Shown here: positions 23,778-33,214 of the stretch, piece after piece | Numbering within the stretch: the first letter of the stretch is position 1 | Layout of the letters: each line of letters starts with the position of its first letter | DNA from: Methanosarcinales archaeon | GTDB taxonomy: Archaea > Halobacteriota > Methanosarcinia > Methanosarcinales > Methanogasteraceae | Assembly (NCBI GenBank): GCA_004211975.1 | Contig: RXIK01000146.1 | Coordinates: 1-35,193, forward strand | Reading direction: 5' to 3' | DNA length: 35,193 nucleotides | Position numbers and translations under genes: made by a program | Notes under the pieces: generated by a model | The model's input: the letters and a program-made list of their open reading frames with translations, nothing else | The model's database searches: none | Told to the model about the DNA's origin: nothing

Positions 23778-24613
23778 TGAGGTCGGATAAAATCGAGAGA
23801 CTTGGAAATTCACGTATCCAGCATGGAACGTTCAATGATCGAATTTATCTGATGAAGTTGTCGTGCAGTGATTACCCGGATATTATAAGCCGCTTAAATA
23901 ATCTTGCCGAATACCAGGGGTACTCAAAGATATTTGCGAAGGTCCCGGAGTCCGCGGGTTCGTTGTTCCGTAAAAACGAGTATATAGTAGAAGCCAGCAT
24001 CCCATCGTTCTATGATGGTGAAGAAACAGGTCTTTTTCTGGGGAAGTTCCTGCAGAAGGATCGCCAGAACCCTTCGGACCGAAAAACGATGCGATCTGTG
24101 CTGAAAACAGCAGAGGAAAAAGCTGTGTTGTCAGATTCTCCTGCTCTGCCTGAAGAGATGCAATGGCGAATTTGCAGACCGGATGATGCTGAGGAGATGG
24201 CTGAAGCATATCGCCGCATATTTGAGACCTACCCATTCCCAATTCACGACCCTGATTATCTTCGTGAGACCATGTCTGAAAATATAGTTTATTTTGCGGT
24301 AGAATGTGATGGGAAGATCGTGTCACTAGCATCATCTGAGACATGCAAAGAGGATCACCACGTTGAGATGACCGATTTTGCGACACTTAATGAGTATCGT
24401 AGAAACGGGCTTGCCACATTCTTGCTCTCGGTAATGGAAGAGGAGATGCAGCGACAGGGGCTGAAGCTCTCATACACCATTGCTCGCGCACTCTCCTATG
24501 GTATGAACATCACATTCTCAAGGATGGGGTATCAGTACAGTGGAACGCTACTGAATAACACTAATATATCAGGGCGCTTTGAAAGCATGAACGTCTGGTA
24601 TAAATTTCTGTAG
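23777..24613 (+). CDS. ablB: Beta-lysine N6-acetyltransferase
   Basis: 278-residue GNAT enzyme that acetylates beta-lysine to N-epsilon-acetyl-beta-lysine. The N-terminal region FAKVPESAGSLFRKNEYIVE and SIPSFYDGEETGLFLGKFL is AblB-specific; the GNAT core includes YRRIFETYPFPIHDPDYL, EMTDFATLNEYRRNGLATFL (the acetyl-CoA loop) and YTIARALSYGMNITFSRMGY. The GTG start overlaps the ablA stop by one base. No other osmoregulation genes are near. Confidence 0.93.
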   Translation: MRSDKIERLGNSRIQHGTFNDRIYLMKLSCSDYPDIISRLNNLAEYQGYSKIFAKVPESAGSLFRKNEYIVEASIPSFYDGEETGLFLGKFLQKDRQNPSDRKTMRSVLKTAEEKAVLSDSPALPEEMQWRICRPDDAEEMAEAYRRIFETYPFPIHDPDYLRETMSENIVYFAVECDGKIVSLASSETCKEDHHVEMTDFATLNEYRRNGLATFLLSVMEEEMQRQGLKLSYTIARALSYGMNITFSRMGYQYSGTLLNNTNISGRFESMNVWYKFL

Positions 24614-24674
24614 CTGATAGAAAGGGCAGTTACGCGGTGGATTTTTCTTTAGGCGGCATCAGGATGTTTTCAAG

Positions 24675-24888
24675 ATGTACGCCGTGGTAAAAGAGGAATT
24701 CGAGAGAATTGTGGCAGAAAACAAGCTGCCGGACAAGACTGTGGTTATTGGATCAAAGCCATTGACGCCGGATGAACCAATAGGAAAACCTGGGAGCAGG
24801 GGACTTCTTAGTACTATAAAGGTGTTAAGCGGCTGATGTCTGCAGAGTTTTCCGGGTGCTTTGGTCCGGTGTTCACAGACCATTTACG
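24675..24888 (+). pseudogene. Frameshifted N-terminal gene fragment (DUF364-associated type?)
   Basis: An ATG at 24675 opens YAVVKEEFERIVAENKLPDK, then TVVIGSKPLTPDEPIGKPG. Near 24805 the frame shifts, and a neighbouring frame with one stop continues KGVKRLMSAEFSGCFGPVFT DHL to about 24888. The combination of PLTPxExIGxP followed by a LKG...LM.AEF.G..G.xFTD segment is the N-terminal half of a conserved archaeal family that I associate, with limited certainty, with DUF364/DUF4213 proteins. The C-terminal domain is missing. It follows ablB and is probably a truncated, dead gene. Confidence 0.5.
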
Positions 24889-25327
24889 TAAGCTTAATCT
24901 AACTTATAGTTTTACAAAGGGATACAATTAATATATCATAACATCTTCTATTTATCAATGCGGGATAAATAGTATCGCATGAAATATGAGACCCAAAAAA
25001 CGGATGTAGAAGAAGCACTCGATAAATTCGCTACAGTCTTATCTGAGGTTTCGATAAACCCATATTTTCGGTGGGGTCTGCGTCAGTCTTCAAATTTTGG
25101 ATATTGTTTTCTGTTGTTTGGGAAATGTTTGGAACACCGGTCTCCTGCAGGAATCATTTCGGTTATTTTCTGACTCGACCAAAAAAAAATTTCGGTGTTA
25201 TTTCGTGGGTTTTCCCGCATAATCTAAACACATACGACTATATGATTGTGCCGCTGCACGGTTCCATGGTTACATAGTTATATAGTTGCCTGAGAACATC
25301 ACCATCATTAAACTTGTTGGAGCGAAT
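24889..25327. other. Gap before the EF-Tu-like gene
   Basis: A 64-codon frame at 24979-25173 begins MKYETQKTDVEEALDKF; its first 24 codons look protein-like and the rest does not, so at most it is a broken gene. ATTAATATATCATAA near 24930 is TATA-like. TTATATAGTT at 25277-25286 is the likely TATA box of the next gene, about 45 nt before its ATG. Confidence 0.4.
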
Positions 25328-26386
25328 ATGACAAAGATAGCAATTATCGGTGGTTCTCAGAGTGGCAGAACCGTTCTTGCATCGAAACTTGGCAAGAAAG
25401 GAAATGTAACAGACATTGCCATCTATGATTTTTCCAAAAGTGGCAAAACACTCGTATCAATTGATGCTGTGGGGTATCCAAAGTCGGTAAAACCGCTGAT
25501 AACCGCCCTGAACCTCTCTGATATCGCGCTTCTCTGCATCCCGCCGACAGGACCTGATATTCACACGGGTGAGTGTATTGTTGCGCTGGATTTGCTGGGC
25601 TATAAGCATGGGATGGTGGTGCTGACCATGTCGGATACCTCGCATCATTATGCGCTTGAGGACCTGGTCGGAAGCCTCAGGAAGATCGCGGCTGGCACGG
25701 TTCTTGAGAACTGGGAGTACATCCCGGTATCCACCAGCACATTTGACGGCATGGAAGAGTTAAAAGAGAGGGTTTTTTCGATGGGGGATCTGGTGGATCG
25801 GGAGAATGCGGAATTAAACGAGCTTTCGCCGCGTGTTGTGGTTGACCACGTTTTTAACGTGACCGGTATTGGCTGCGTGATCCTGGGCATGGTTATGCAG
25901 GGCACGATTCATGCGAAGGATAAGGTGGGTGTGTTACCGGCAGGCAGGCAGGCTGAGGTGCGGTCGATCCAGATGCATGATGTTGATGTGAAGAGCGCGC
26001 CTGCTGGCGCAAGGGTTGGGCTTGCCCTGAAGAACATTCAGCCAAAGGACGTGGAGCGTGGGTGCGTGATCTCAAATATTGAGGTGGTGAACACCGGGTT
26101 AACGCTTAACTGCACGCTTTCAAAGTTTGCAAAACGTATTTTGGTTGGGGATATGCTCCATTTGTTTGTGGGGCTTCAGACCGCTCCGATGCGCGTCGAA
26201 AAAATCGTGGTGGATGGTGAAGACGCTGATCATGCTGATGCGGGTAGCAGCCCGGTTATAATGCTGTCTGGTTCAAAGAAGGTTGCATACATCGAATCGG
26301 ACAGGTTTATTCTCACTAATCTTGATGGGAACCAGCGGTTTGTTGGCTTTGGCTTCTGTGGACCAGCTATTCTGGAATCGCCCTGA
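25328..26386 (+). CDS. EF-Tu/SelB-like protein with degenerate GTPase domain
   Basis: 352 residues with the layout of a translational GTPase: an N-terminal Rossmann-like domain, then a domain-2/3 beta-barrel. The P-loop is GGSQSGRTVL (GxxxxGRT in place of GKT). The switch II segment SIDAVGYP lacks the DxxG pattern, and MSDTSHH stands where NKxD is expected, so nucleotide binding is doubtful. Domain 2 is recognisable from GIGCVILGMVMQGTIHAKDK and VGVLPAGRQAEVRSIQMHDV, as in EF1A/SelB barrels, followed by PKDVERGCVIS. Similar G-domain-degenerate EF-Tu relatives are common in methanogens, of unknown role. ATG 25328 is chosen over a TTG at 25286 that lies on the promoter. The 3' end overlaps the convergent lipoprotein gene by 20 nt. 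Confidence 0.75.
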   Translation: MTKIAIIGGSQSGRTVLASKLGKKGNVTDIAIYDFSKSGKTLVSIDAVGYPKSVKPLITALNLSDIALLCIPPTGPDIHTGECIVALDLLGYKHGMVVLTMSDTSHHYALEDLVGSLRKIAAGTVLENWEYIPVSTSTFDGMEELKERVFSMGDLVDRENAELNELSPRVVVDHVFNVTGIGCVILGMVMQGTIHAKDKVGVLPAGRQAEVRSIQMHDVDVKSAPAGARVGLALKNIQPKDVERGCVISNIEVVNTGLTLNCTLSKFAKRILVGDMLHLFVGLQTAPMRVEKIVVDGEDADHADAGSSPVIMLSGSKKVAYIESDRFILTNLDGNQRFVGFGFCGPAILESP

Positions 26387-26939
26387 TGACCGTGGGAATC
26401 TTGTCTGGCGGGATGTTGTGCGCTATGAAATAGAACATCCATCTTCCGTCAGACCAGAAATACTGTGGCATGCCATCAGGCTCGATTTGGTACACGGTCT
26501 TCCCGTTAACCGTGATCTCTTTGAGTGTGGACGCCCAATCGCCGCCGAACCTATGTATGCCGGTGACCATCTTCTCGGTCTCGCTGCTTGCAAGCGCCTC
26601 GTTCTGGTATGAAGTCGTCCAGAGCGTCAGTAACATCTCATCTCCACTATAATGGATGATCGCAACATCCTCTATGTTCTCTATATCTCCTATGTGCCGT
26701 TGTTTTGATCGCTGCAGCGCATCAGGTCCGGTGGAAACTATAATTCGCGCCATACCAAGAATTTCTGCTGGAGCAACCTCTGAAGCGTTCTGTTGTAGCT
26801 GCACAGTTGGCAAAATAGGCGGGTGTGGTGGACTGGATAGGTCGGGCGAGTTGGTGATGCATCCGGCATGCGCAACTGCCAGCGCCACGACGGCGATGGT
26901 TAGATATGTGGCAGCCCTTACCCTTATGTTCAGTACCAT
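26367..26939 (-). CDS. Hypothetical lipoprotein
   Basis: 190 residues. The signal sequence AATYLTIAVVALAVAHAGC ends in a lipobox-like AHAGC, followed by a Pro/Ser-rich linker (SPPHPPILPTV) and a compact domain with IEDVAIIHYSGDEMLLTLW, TGIHRFGGDW and GMPQYFWSDGRWMFYFIA. It is probably anchored outside the membrane. The frame continues upstream through both tRNA genes and is not coding there; ATG 26939 has AGAGGAAGCC before it. I do not recognise the domain. It is convergent and overlapping with the EF-Tu-like gene, with the two tRNAs directly upstream. Confidence 0.7.
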   Translation of the reverse strand: MVLNIRVRAATYLTIAVVALAVAHAGCITNSPDLSSPPHPPILPTVQLQQNASEVAPAEILGMARIIVSTGPDALQRSKQRHIGDIENIEDVAIIHYSGDEMLLTLWTTSYQNEALASSETEKMVTGIHRFGGDWASTLKEITVNGKTVYQIEPDGMPQYFWSDGRWMFYFIAHNIPPDKIPTVIRAIPE

Positions 26940-26971
26940 GGCTTCCTCTGTTGTATAATGATTTTTTTGAT

Positions 26972-27055
26972 GCGGGGGGTGGGATTCGAACCCACGAACT
27001 CCTGCGAGAATGGGCCCTAAACCCATCGCCTTTGACCTGGCTGGGCAACCCCCGC
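26972..27055 (-). tRNA. tRNA-Leu (anticodon TAG)
   Basis: 84-nt class II tRNA on the minus strand. Acceptor GCGGGGG pairs with CCCCCGC; the anticodon stem ATGGG/CCCAT closes the loop TTTAGGG, so the anticodon is TAG. The variable arm TCTCGCAGGAGTTC is long, and the T-loop is GGTTCGAATCC. No intron. It is the second Leu tRNA in the window. Confidence 0.95.
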
Positions 27056-27081
27056 ACATTAACTCAGGTAGCGCCGGATGA

Positions 27082-27153
27082 TGGACCGATCGGGAATCGA
27101 ACCCGAGGCCTCTTCCATGCCAAGGAAGCAATCTACCCCTGATCTATCGGCCC
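27082..27153 (-). tRNA. tRNA-Ala (anticodon GGC)
   Basis: Class I tRNA of about 72 nt. Acceptor GGGCCGA pairs with TCGGTCC (one G-T), with discriminator A at 27082. The D-stem GATC/GATT, the anticodon stem CTTCC/GGAAG around TTGGCAT (anticodon GGC) and the T-arm TCGGG-TTCGATT-CCCGA are all intact. It lies 26 nt upstream of tRNA-Leu(TAG), so the two are probably transcribed together. Confidence 0.95.
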
Positions 27154-27635
27154 ATGGATGTGCGGCGACGTATTCTGGCATGTGCTGTTGTATGCCGAGG
27201 TATACTGATGTGTTGATGTGGTTTTCAGGTTATTGACATCATCCCCGCAGTGAATTGCGAGGAATCCTTCCTGTTTCATTGATTCATCCATTGATGACAT
27301 CTCCAACAGGCTCTTCCCGCGTGTCCCGCGGTGTGATAATACATCCAGTTAACGCTACTTAAGTGTTTTGATAACCGATGTGTGAGGTGCGTTCATCCCC
27401 GCATTAAACATGCGAGGATTTCTGCGTCCCCTGCACCCCATGTTTTAAGATTGTGGTTGGGTGGGGTGGTCGTGTTGTACTTGCACCGGCACAAAATGAG
27501 CTTTTTGCGAGTGTGCCTGTGGGATGTGTTGACACGCGAAAGATGAGTATAGTTAAGTATAGTTAAACACGCACCGCACCGACACCCCAAAGCACAGTAA
27601 TAGATTTTAATGTGATAAGCGAGTTTAATGAACCA
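27154..27635. other. Divergent intergenic region
   Basis: About 480 nt between the tRNA pair (minus) and the DUF357 gene (plus), without a supported gene. It holds a tandem decamer, AGTATAGTTAAGTATAGTTA (27546-27565), and a TTTAAG-like TATA near 27355. TGATGA strings near 27293 hint at a C box, but no matching D box arrangement was found. Confidence 0.5.
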
Positions 27636-27914
27636 ATGAACAATTCGCCGGAACACGACCATCTCACTGAAAAGGCATATCGGTATCGAAAGCTGCTGAA
27701 TGCCGCACTCTCGGATCATGACCTAGTGCCAGATCACTCATCACACCTTCACGCTGTTGCGAAAGATTATTTGGTGATGGCAGAATCATATTATAATGAT
27801 GGCGTCCATTTCCTTGAATCGGATGGTGATTATGTCAACGCGCTGGTTGCTTTCAGCTACGGGCATGCGTTCATCGATGCAGGTGTGCGGTTGGGCGTCT
27901 TTTGTTTGAGGTGA
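27636..27914 (+). CDS. DUF357 protein
   Basis: About 92 residues, all-helical. The pattern EKAYRYRKLLNAAL, AKDYLVMAESYYNDGVHFLE and DYVNALVAFSYGHAFIDAGV RLG matches the archaeal DUF357 family (PF04010), whose function is unknown. The ATG at 27636 starts just before the first helix; an upstream in-frame GTG (27612) is possible. It is the first gene of an operon; UPF0212 begins 3 nt after its stop. Confidence 0.85.
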   Translation: MNNSPEHDHLTEKAYRYRKLLNAALSDHDLVPDHSSHLHAVAKDYLVMAESYYNDGVHFLESDGDYVNALVAFSYGHAFIDAGVRLGVFCLR

Positions 27915-27917
27915 CTA

Positions 27918-28259
27918 ATGGATTACAATGTAACAATGGAGGCGGCATGGATGGTGCGCGATATCAAGAGTGTGGACGACGCTATCGGTGTTGCGATATC
28001 AGAGGCGGGTAAGCGGTTTCACCCGAAGTTGTCGTTTGTAGAGATTGAGATCGGGACTTTTACGTGTTCGCGTTGCAATGAAGAGATGGCGGCGGTGATG
28101 CTGGTTGCGGGAACCGCGCTTGTTGGGATGGTGCTGTCCATGAAGGTTTTTGATGCTGAGAGTGAGGAGCACGCATCACGGATTGCAAAATCAATGGTTG
28201 GGCGCGCACTTAAGGGCGTGCCACTGCGAGTGATTGAGGTTGTGGAATGGAACGGCTGA
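27918..28259 (+). CDS. UPF0212 (DUF555) protein
   Basis: 113-residue conserved archaeal protein of unknown function. It carries the family start [20 protein letters not shown] and [14 protein letters not shown], a single CSRCNEE zinc-like pair where many members have two CxxC, and the end [20 protein letters not shown]. It overlaps the membrane-protein gene downstream by 13 nt and follows DUF357 by 3 nt, so the three are one transcription unit. Confidence 0.9.
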   Translation: MDYNVTMEAAWMVRDIKSVDDAIGVAISEAGKRFHPKLSFVEIEIGTFTCSRCNEEMAAVMLVAGTALVGMVLSMKVFDAESEEHASRIAKSMVGRALKGVPLRVIEVVEWNG

Positions 28260-29158
28260 GTGAGGTGCTGAAAAACGGCGCAGAGACCTGGAAGCAGAAC
28301 CCGGTTTTGTGCATGCCGTTCCTGCTCATTTTCTTCTTCCAGATGTTGCTTTTAGCGTTCCTGTTACTTGGGCTTGCAGCCGTTATTGGCACTGATACGA
28401 TCACCGGCATCCAGTCGCAGGTATCTGAGATTGTACAGATGGCGCAGTATTCGGACACCCCGCAAATTGAGGGGGTGTCAGAGCTGATGCGCATGATTGC
28501 GCCATTTAAAAGCGTCTTCATCGTTGCAGCCACCATTCTGGTGATTGGGTGTGTGCTGATTCAGGCATTCTTTTCTGCGGGCGCAATCGGTATGGCGAGG
28601 ACTGCGACAATGACTGGCACCACCCGGACCCGGGATATTCTCGTGTACGGCATGCAAAGCGGGCTTAACCTGTTTTTTGCCGGTATTGTGGTTATGCTCC
28701 TGTTTCTTGTTGGGGTTGTGTTCATGCTTCCCGGCGCATTCATGATCATGGTTGCAGACCGTATCGTTGTGCCGGCGATCATCATGTTAATCGGATCTAT
28801 TTTTTTATTTTTATATGTGATTGTCCTATCGATCGGGCTGGCACCGGTCAAGTATGCGATTGTGGTCAACCACACCGGACCAATCGAAGGCATCACAAGT
28901 GGATGGAGTTTCTTTTCACACCATAAAATGGATGTTTTCCTGATGTGGTTACTGATGATCGGGATATCAATGGTCCTTGGTATAGCCGGGCAAATCTTTT
29001 ACATAAACCCAATTTTAGTAATGGTCTGGCAGTTTGTCGGCACGCTGATCAACCTGGTCATCGTTATGCCGCTCGTTACGGTGTGGTGGACGCGCCTTTA
29101 CATTAGCCGGACAGTCATCGCCGGAGACGCGCCTGTGTCCGTTGTCGCCAGCTACTAA
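28247..29158 (+). CDS. Archaeal multispanning membrane protein
   Basis: 303 residues with about six hydrophobic helices: [60 protein letters not shown], a long hydrophobic pair around 180-210, [20 protein letters not shown] and the last near 280. A cytosolic N-terminal helix precedes ([18 protein letters not shown]). It looks like the archaeal DUF4013/DUF7847-type family of unknown function. It overlaps the UPF0212 gene by 13 nt. A MITE-like element begins 60 nt after its end. Confidence 0.7.
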   Translation: MERLSEVLKNGAETWKQNPVLCMPFLLIFFFQMLLLAFLLLGLAAVIGTDTITGIQSQVSEIVQMAQYSDTPQIEGVSELMRMIAPFKSVFIVAATILVIGCVLIQAFFSAGAIGMARTATMTGTTRTRDILVYGMQSGLNLFFAGIVVMLLFLVGVVFMLPGAFMIMVADRIVVPAIIMLIGSIFLFLYVIVLSIGLAPVKYAIVVNHTGPIEGITSGWSFFSHHKMDVFLMWLLMIGISMVLGIAGQIFYINPILVMVWQFVGTLINLVIVMPLVTVWWTRLYISRTVIAGDAPVSVVASY

Positions 29159-29209
29159 CACGATGGACACCACCACGGGCACTGCCACCAACGATACCAT
29201 CACCCGGTC

Positions 29210-29481
29210 GGCATCCGGGGGACTGTTACGCCATCCGGAGTTACATGAGGTTCCATGAATCGGTTCAAGTGAGTTACAGGAGAAATCTGTGTGATCCGTG
29301 TTAATCTGTGGCTAAAAACTTTTGTCAGCCACAGATTTCACAGATGGACACAGATTACCGGTTATTTACCAAAGAACTCGATCCATTCAAGAGATTTCAT
29401 GCTATATTTAAGCTCATCCGACCGCACCACCTGCAAGGATATGGTCCAAGCACCACATAATGTGACACCCCTGGCATCCGG
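29210..29481. repeat. 9-bp direct repeats flanking the element
   Basis: GGCATCCGG occurs at 29210-29218 and again at 29473-29481, exactly bordering the MITE-like element. This fits a target-site duplication made on insertion. Confidence 0.7.
29219..29472. mobile_element. MITE-like element, copy 2
   Basis: 254-bp non-coding unit, starting GGGACTGTTACGCC and ending GTGACACCCCT, with the internal hairpin AATCTGTGT ... ACACAGATT (29285-29360). It aligns nearly throughout with copy 1 at 19023-19256; an extra 16 nt near 29380 is absent there. It is bordered by a 9-bp direct repeat and ends about 60 nt before the valS start, so it may influence or supply part of that promoter region. Confidence 0.8.
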
Positions 29482-29531
29482 AAAGTTTTATCAGTCATCG
29501 TTTTAATCGAAAAGATGTAAAGGAGATGACC

Positions 29532-32201
29532 ATGCAGGACACACTTCCAAAGGAATATGATCATCATGCAGTCGAGCAAAAATGGCGATCCGAGATCGAT
29601 CAGGACATCTATCGATTCGACTGGGAATCAAACAAGCCACAGTACATCATTGATACGCCACCCCCATATCCCACGGGGAATTTGCATATTGGAAATTCGT
29701 TAAACTGGTGCTATATTGATTTCGTGGCAAGATACAAGAGAATGTGCGGATACAACGTGATGTTTCCGCAGGGGTGGGATTGTCACGGCTTACCGACCGA
29801 GGTTAAGGTTGAGGAGACCCACGGGATCACCAGACACCAGATCCCGCGGGCAGAGTTTCGGAAACTATGCATGGAACTAACCGCAAAAAACATCACAACA
29901 ATGAAGGAAACCATGCGGCAGCTCGGGTTCTCCATCGACTGGAACTGCGAGTACGTAACCATGGACCCCGCATATTATGGCAACACGCAGAGGTCGTTTG
30001 TCAGGATGCATGAAGGTGGCATGGTGTACCAGCGAGACGGTCCTGTGAACTGGTGTCCACGATGCGGGACCGCAATCGCGTTTGCAGAGGTCGAATACGA
30101 CGACCGAAATACTATGCTTAACTACCTATACTTTGGAAACCGGGACATGGAGATTGCAACCACCAGACCCGAACTGCTTGCCGCATGTGTCGCGGTTGCA
30201 GTGCATCCTGATGACAAGCGGGTTTCACAGCACATCGGCGGCACGGTCCAGGTACCGCTCTTTAATTATGAAGTGCCCGTGATCGCTGATGCAGAGGTCG
30301 ATCCCGACTTTGGAACGGGCGTCGTCATGATCTGCACGTTTGGAGATAAGCAGGATGTGCGATGGTGGATCGAGCACAATCTCCCGCTTCGCATGGCAAT
30401 TGACCGCTGCGGAAAGATGACCGAAATCGCAGGGAAATACGAGGGAATGAGCATCGCCAAATGCAAAGAATCAATCACAGCAGACCTTGAATCCGCGGGG
30501 CTGTTATACAAGCAGGAGCCTCTGGCGCAAAACGTCGGGATGTGCTGGCGATGCAACACCCCAATCGAAATACTCTCAGAAAAACAGTGGTATGTCAAGG
30601 TCGATCCGAACAAGATCCTGCAGACCGCAAACAAGACCGAGTGGGTCCCGCCACACATGAAGATACGGCTTGAGAACTGGACACGAAGCATGGAATGGGA
30701 CTGGTGCATATCCCGCCAAAGGCTCTTTGCAACCCCAATCCCGGTATGGTACTGCAAACAATGCGGACTTGCAAGGGTGGCAGACGAAGAATGGCTGCCC
30801 ATCGACCCAACAGCCACAAACCCCCCGGAGGGAACCACGTGTAAGTGCGGCTCAACCGAGTTTCTGCCCGAGGAAGACGTGCTGGACACCTGGATGGACT
30901 CCTCCATCTCGGCAATGTCAGTTTCAGGCTGGCTATTCGGACGCTCACCAGATCAAGCAGGACCAACCGGACCCGGAACAGGGCAGAACGGGCTGAAACT
31001 ACCCACACAGCTCAGACCACAGGGACACGACATCATCCGCACATGGGCGTTTTACACGATCCTGCGAACAGAGGCACTCACCGGAGTTGAGCCATGGGAA
31101 ACAATACTGATCAACGGAATGGTGCTCGGAGACGACGGACACAAAATGAGCAAATCACTGAACAACACAGTTGCGCCCGAAACAGTGATCAAACAACACG
31201 GCGCCGATGCATTCCGACAATGGGCTGCAATCGGAGGATCAACCGGATCAGACATCATGTTCAGATGGAAAGATGTTGTTGCAGCATCACGTTTCCAGCA
31301 GAAGATGTGGAGCATTGTCAGATTCACGCTGCCACACACCCATGACGCAGGAGACGCAGACAATGCCAGCAACACTTCACTCACAGCAATCGACCGATGG
31401 ATATTAAGCAAGCTAAACACACTGATCAAAGACACAACCGACGCAATGGACCAGTACCAGTTCGATCTTGCACTAAAAATGACCCGGTCATTTGCATGGG
31501 ACGTTCTTGCAGACAACTACATCGAACTTGTAAAGCACCGACTATACGGCGAACCATCACCCGACCAACAGGCAGCAAGACAAACACTGAAGACAACAAT
31601 CGATACGATCACAAAGCTACTTGCCCCAATCACACCGTTCTTTGCAGAAGAAATATACACACAACTTCACGCGTCCACAGAGGGAAGCATACATAAAAGC
31701 ACATACCCAACCGCCAACACAACAATGATCGATCCGGACGCGGAACAAGAGGGCGAACGAATCAAAAACATCGCTCACGAAATCCGGAAATACAAATCAG
31801 AGCACGGAATAGCACTGAACGCACCACTTCAAAACATCGAAATATATACCAACACCGTATTCCCGCCATCAGACATCACTGGCGCCGCAAACACCCCCGT
31901 ACAAGTGATCACGGGAACACCCAATTTCGAGCACCGAGCAGTCGGCATCAAGCCAGACATGAAGGTGCTCGGCCCAATATTCAGGAAAAATGCTGGAAAG
32001 ATCATTAAAGCACTGTCAGAAATCGATCCTGCTGATGCTGCCCGGCAGGTGAGTGCCGGCGGCACGATACAGACCGAAATAGGTTCGGAGGCCTTCAAGA
32101 TCCCGGCGGATGCGGTTGCGATCGAGCGAGAAGTTGTTCTTGGCGGCAAGACCGTGGACGTGCTTGAGGTGGACGGTGCAACCGTTGTGATCACGCGGTG
32201 A
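29532..32201 (+). CDS. valS: Valyl-tRNA synthetase
   Basis: 889-residue class I synthetase that charges tRNA-Val. The HIGH-type motif is [19 protein letters not shown] (HIGN), followed by [18 protein letters not shown]. The KMSKS motif is [12 protein letters not shown]. The editing (CP1) domain includes [17 protein letters not shown] and zinc-like CWRCNTP and CPRCG pairs. The C-terminal anticodon-binding domain runs from [20 protein letters not shown] on. The ATG at 29532 is preferred over ATG 29526 because the AAAGGAG site then has a 6-nt spacer. The MITE-like element ends just upstream. The two ribosome-proximal TATA-like strings GTTTTATC and GTTTTAATC lie at about 29487-29508. Confidence 0.96.
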   Translation: MQDTLPKEYDHHAVEQKWRSEIDQDIYRFDWESNKPQYIIDTPPPYPTGNLHIGNSLNWCYIDFVARYKRMCGYNVMFPQGWDCHGLPTEVKVEETHGITRHQIPRAEFRKLCMELTAKNITTMKETMRQLGFSIDWNCEYVTMDPAYYGNTQRSFVRMHEGGMVYQRDGPVNWCPRCGTAIAFAEVEYDDRNTMLNYLYFGNRDMEIATTRPELLAACVAVAVHPDDKRVSQHIGGTVQVPLFNYEVPVIADAEVDPDFGTGVVMICTFGDKQDVRWWIEHNLPLRMAIDRCGKMTEIAGKYEGMSIAKCKESITADLESAGLLYKQEPLAQNVGMCWRCNTPIEILSEKQWYVKVDPNKILQTANKTEWVPPHMKIRLENWTRSMEWDWCISRQRLFATPIPVWYCKQCGLARVADEEWLPIDPTATNPPEGTTCKCGSTEFLPEEDVLDTWMDSSISAMSVSGWLFGRSPDQAGPTGPGTGQNGLKLPTQLRPQGHDIIRTWAFYTILRTEALTGVEPWETILINGMVLGDDGHKMSKSLNNTVAPETVIKQHGADAFRQWAAIGGSTGSDIMFRWKDVVAASRFQQKMWSIVRFTLPHTHDAGDADNASNTSLTAIDRWILSKLNTLIKDTTDAMDQYQFDLALKMTRSFAWDVLADNYIELVKHRLYGEPSPDQQAARQTLKTTIDTITKLLAPITPFFAEEIYTQLHASTEGSIHKSTYPTANTTMIDPDAEQEGERIKNIAHEIRKYKSEHGIALNAPLQNIEIYTNTVFPPSDITGAANTPVQVITGTPNFEHRAVGIKPDMKVLGPIFRKNAGKIIKALSEIDPADAARQVSAGGTIQTEIGSEAFKIPADAVAIEREVVLGGKTVDVLEVDGATVVITR

Positions 32202-32506
32202 AGGGGGTGGGGGCAAGCTGTTTGGCTGCCGCGAGGACGGATGAGTCCCCAAGGGTCATCATCGTCAGTAAGGTTTGAGTGTCGTGGCGATTACTGACCA
32301 CATTGTATGGAATAATGAGATCCACGTGGTGGCTTAGGGTATCGTTGTTGACTTACCACAGTGAACATGCCAGAGCATACGGTAGGATAGGCGGCATGAA
32401 AATCGCGATGTACAGGCTCCAGACTTAAGTGGGGGGTTTAGTGACTTATTGTGCAATGTTATGATACGGAAGAGTGAAGGTTTTTAAATAGTATGATGGA
32501 GTTAGA
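32202..32506. other. Gap before the surface-protein gene
   Basis: No gene supported in 305 nt. The last part carries TTTTTAAATA (32481-32490), a TATA-like box, and GGAG (32498-32501) just before the ATG at 32507. A GGATGAGTCC string at about 32239 resembles part of a hammerhead core, but the CUGAUGA and GAAA parts are absent. Confidence 0.45.
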
Positions 32507-33214
32507 ATGGGTATGATTAAATGGAAAATAGGAGCAATTTTGGTTTTATTAATATTGAATTCACTGATGGTGACTAACGCAACCGAAACAACAAAAGTTT
32601 ATTCAAATGAAGAAATAAGAACGCTCGAACGTCGAGGATACGAAATCGAAAAGAGTATATCTTACACCATTCCAGAAAGTATTTCGAAAAGATCTGAGGT
32701 CGGTAAACCAGTAGTAATACAAGGTTATGTATCGGCAAGTGTACTTAATGAAAGCGCTACAACCGCAAGTGTGAATGTTTGGGATCAACTTGGTTATGTT
32801 TCTACTAACCAAGTAACTTTTTGCATTTATAAAAATGGTTTAAAAGTATTCCTTAGTAGCAGCAGCATCCTAACTAATGAAAGTGGTATGTATAACTTTA
32901 ACACATTTATCCCAAGAGAGTCAGGATATTACAAGGCTACTATCATGTATGGTGGACATCCGTGCAATATCAGCTTTTATGCATCTGAAAAACCAGCCAA
33001 AGTGGACTCAGATGGAGATGGATGGGATGACGAGCAAGAGATGCAAGCCGGAACATATCCGCATAACGTTGATACCGATGGTGATGGTATTTGGGACCCG
33101 AAAGATCCAAATCCATTGGTCGCTACATCAATGCTTAAAGAAATGTTAGGATTTGAAGCTATATTTGCAATCATGGGACTATTCGTGGTAGTATACATTT
33201 TAAGGAGAAAATGA
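32507..33214 (+). CDS. PGF-CTERM-like surface protein with calcium-binding repeats
   Basis: 235 residues, predicted secreted and anchored. A signal peptide (WKIGAILVLLILNSLMVTNA) is followed by an Ig-like beta domain (VGKPVVIQGYVSASV and TFIPRESGYYKATIMYGG), then two thrombospondin-3/dockerin-like Asp loops, VDSDGDGWDDEQE and VDTDGDGIWDPKDPNP. The C-terminus is LGFEAIFAIMGLFVVVYILR plus RK, which matches the PGF-CTERM sorting signal of archaeosortase A except that the invariant Pro is Leu. The ATG has GGAG 5 nt upstream. It is the first gene of an AT-rich trio; the next gene overlaps its stop. Function is unknown. Confidence 0.75.
   Translation: MGMIKWKIGAILVLLILNSLMVTNATETTKVYSNEEIRTLERRGYEIEKSISYTIPESISKRSEVGKPVVIQGYVSASVLNESATTASVNVWDQLGYVSTNQVTFCIYKNGLKVFLSSSSILTNESGMYNFNTFIPRESGYYKATIMYGGHPCNISFYASEKPAKVDSDGDGWDDEQEMQAGTYPHNVDTDGDGIWDPKDPNPLVATSMLKEMLGFEAIFAIMGLFVVVYILRRK

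Noticed and set aside
24979-25173. 64-codon frame beginning MKYETQKTDVEEALDKF
   Set aside because: Only the first third looks protein-like; no ribosome site and no family recognised, so it is kept as part of the gap description.
27200-27340. Possible C/D box RNA (TGATGA strings)
   Set aside because: No C, D', C', D order with guide-length spacing could be built on either strand.
32225-32260. Hammerhead-like GGATGAGTCC
   Set aside because: The CUGAUGA and GAAA core elements and stem closure are missing.
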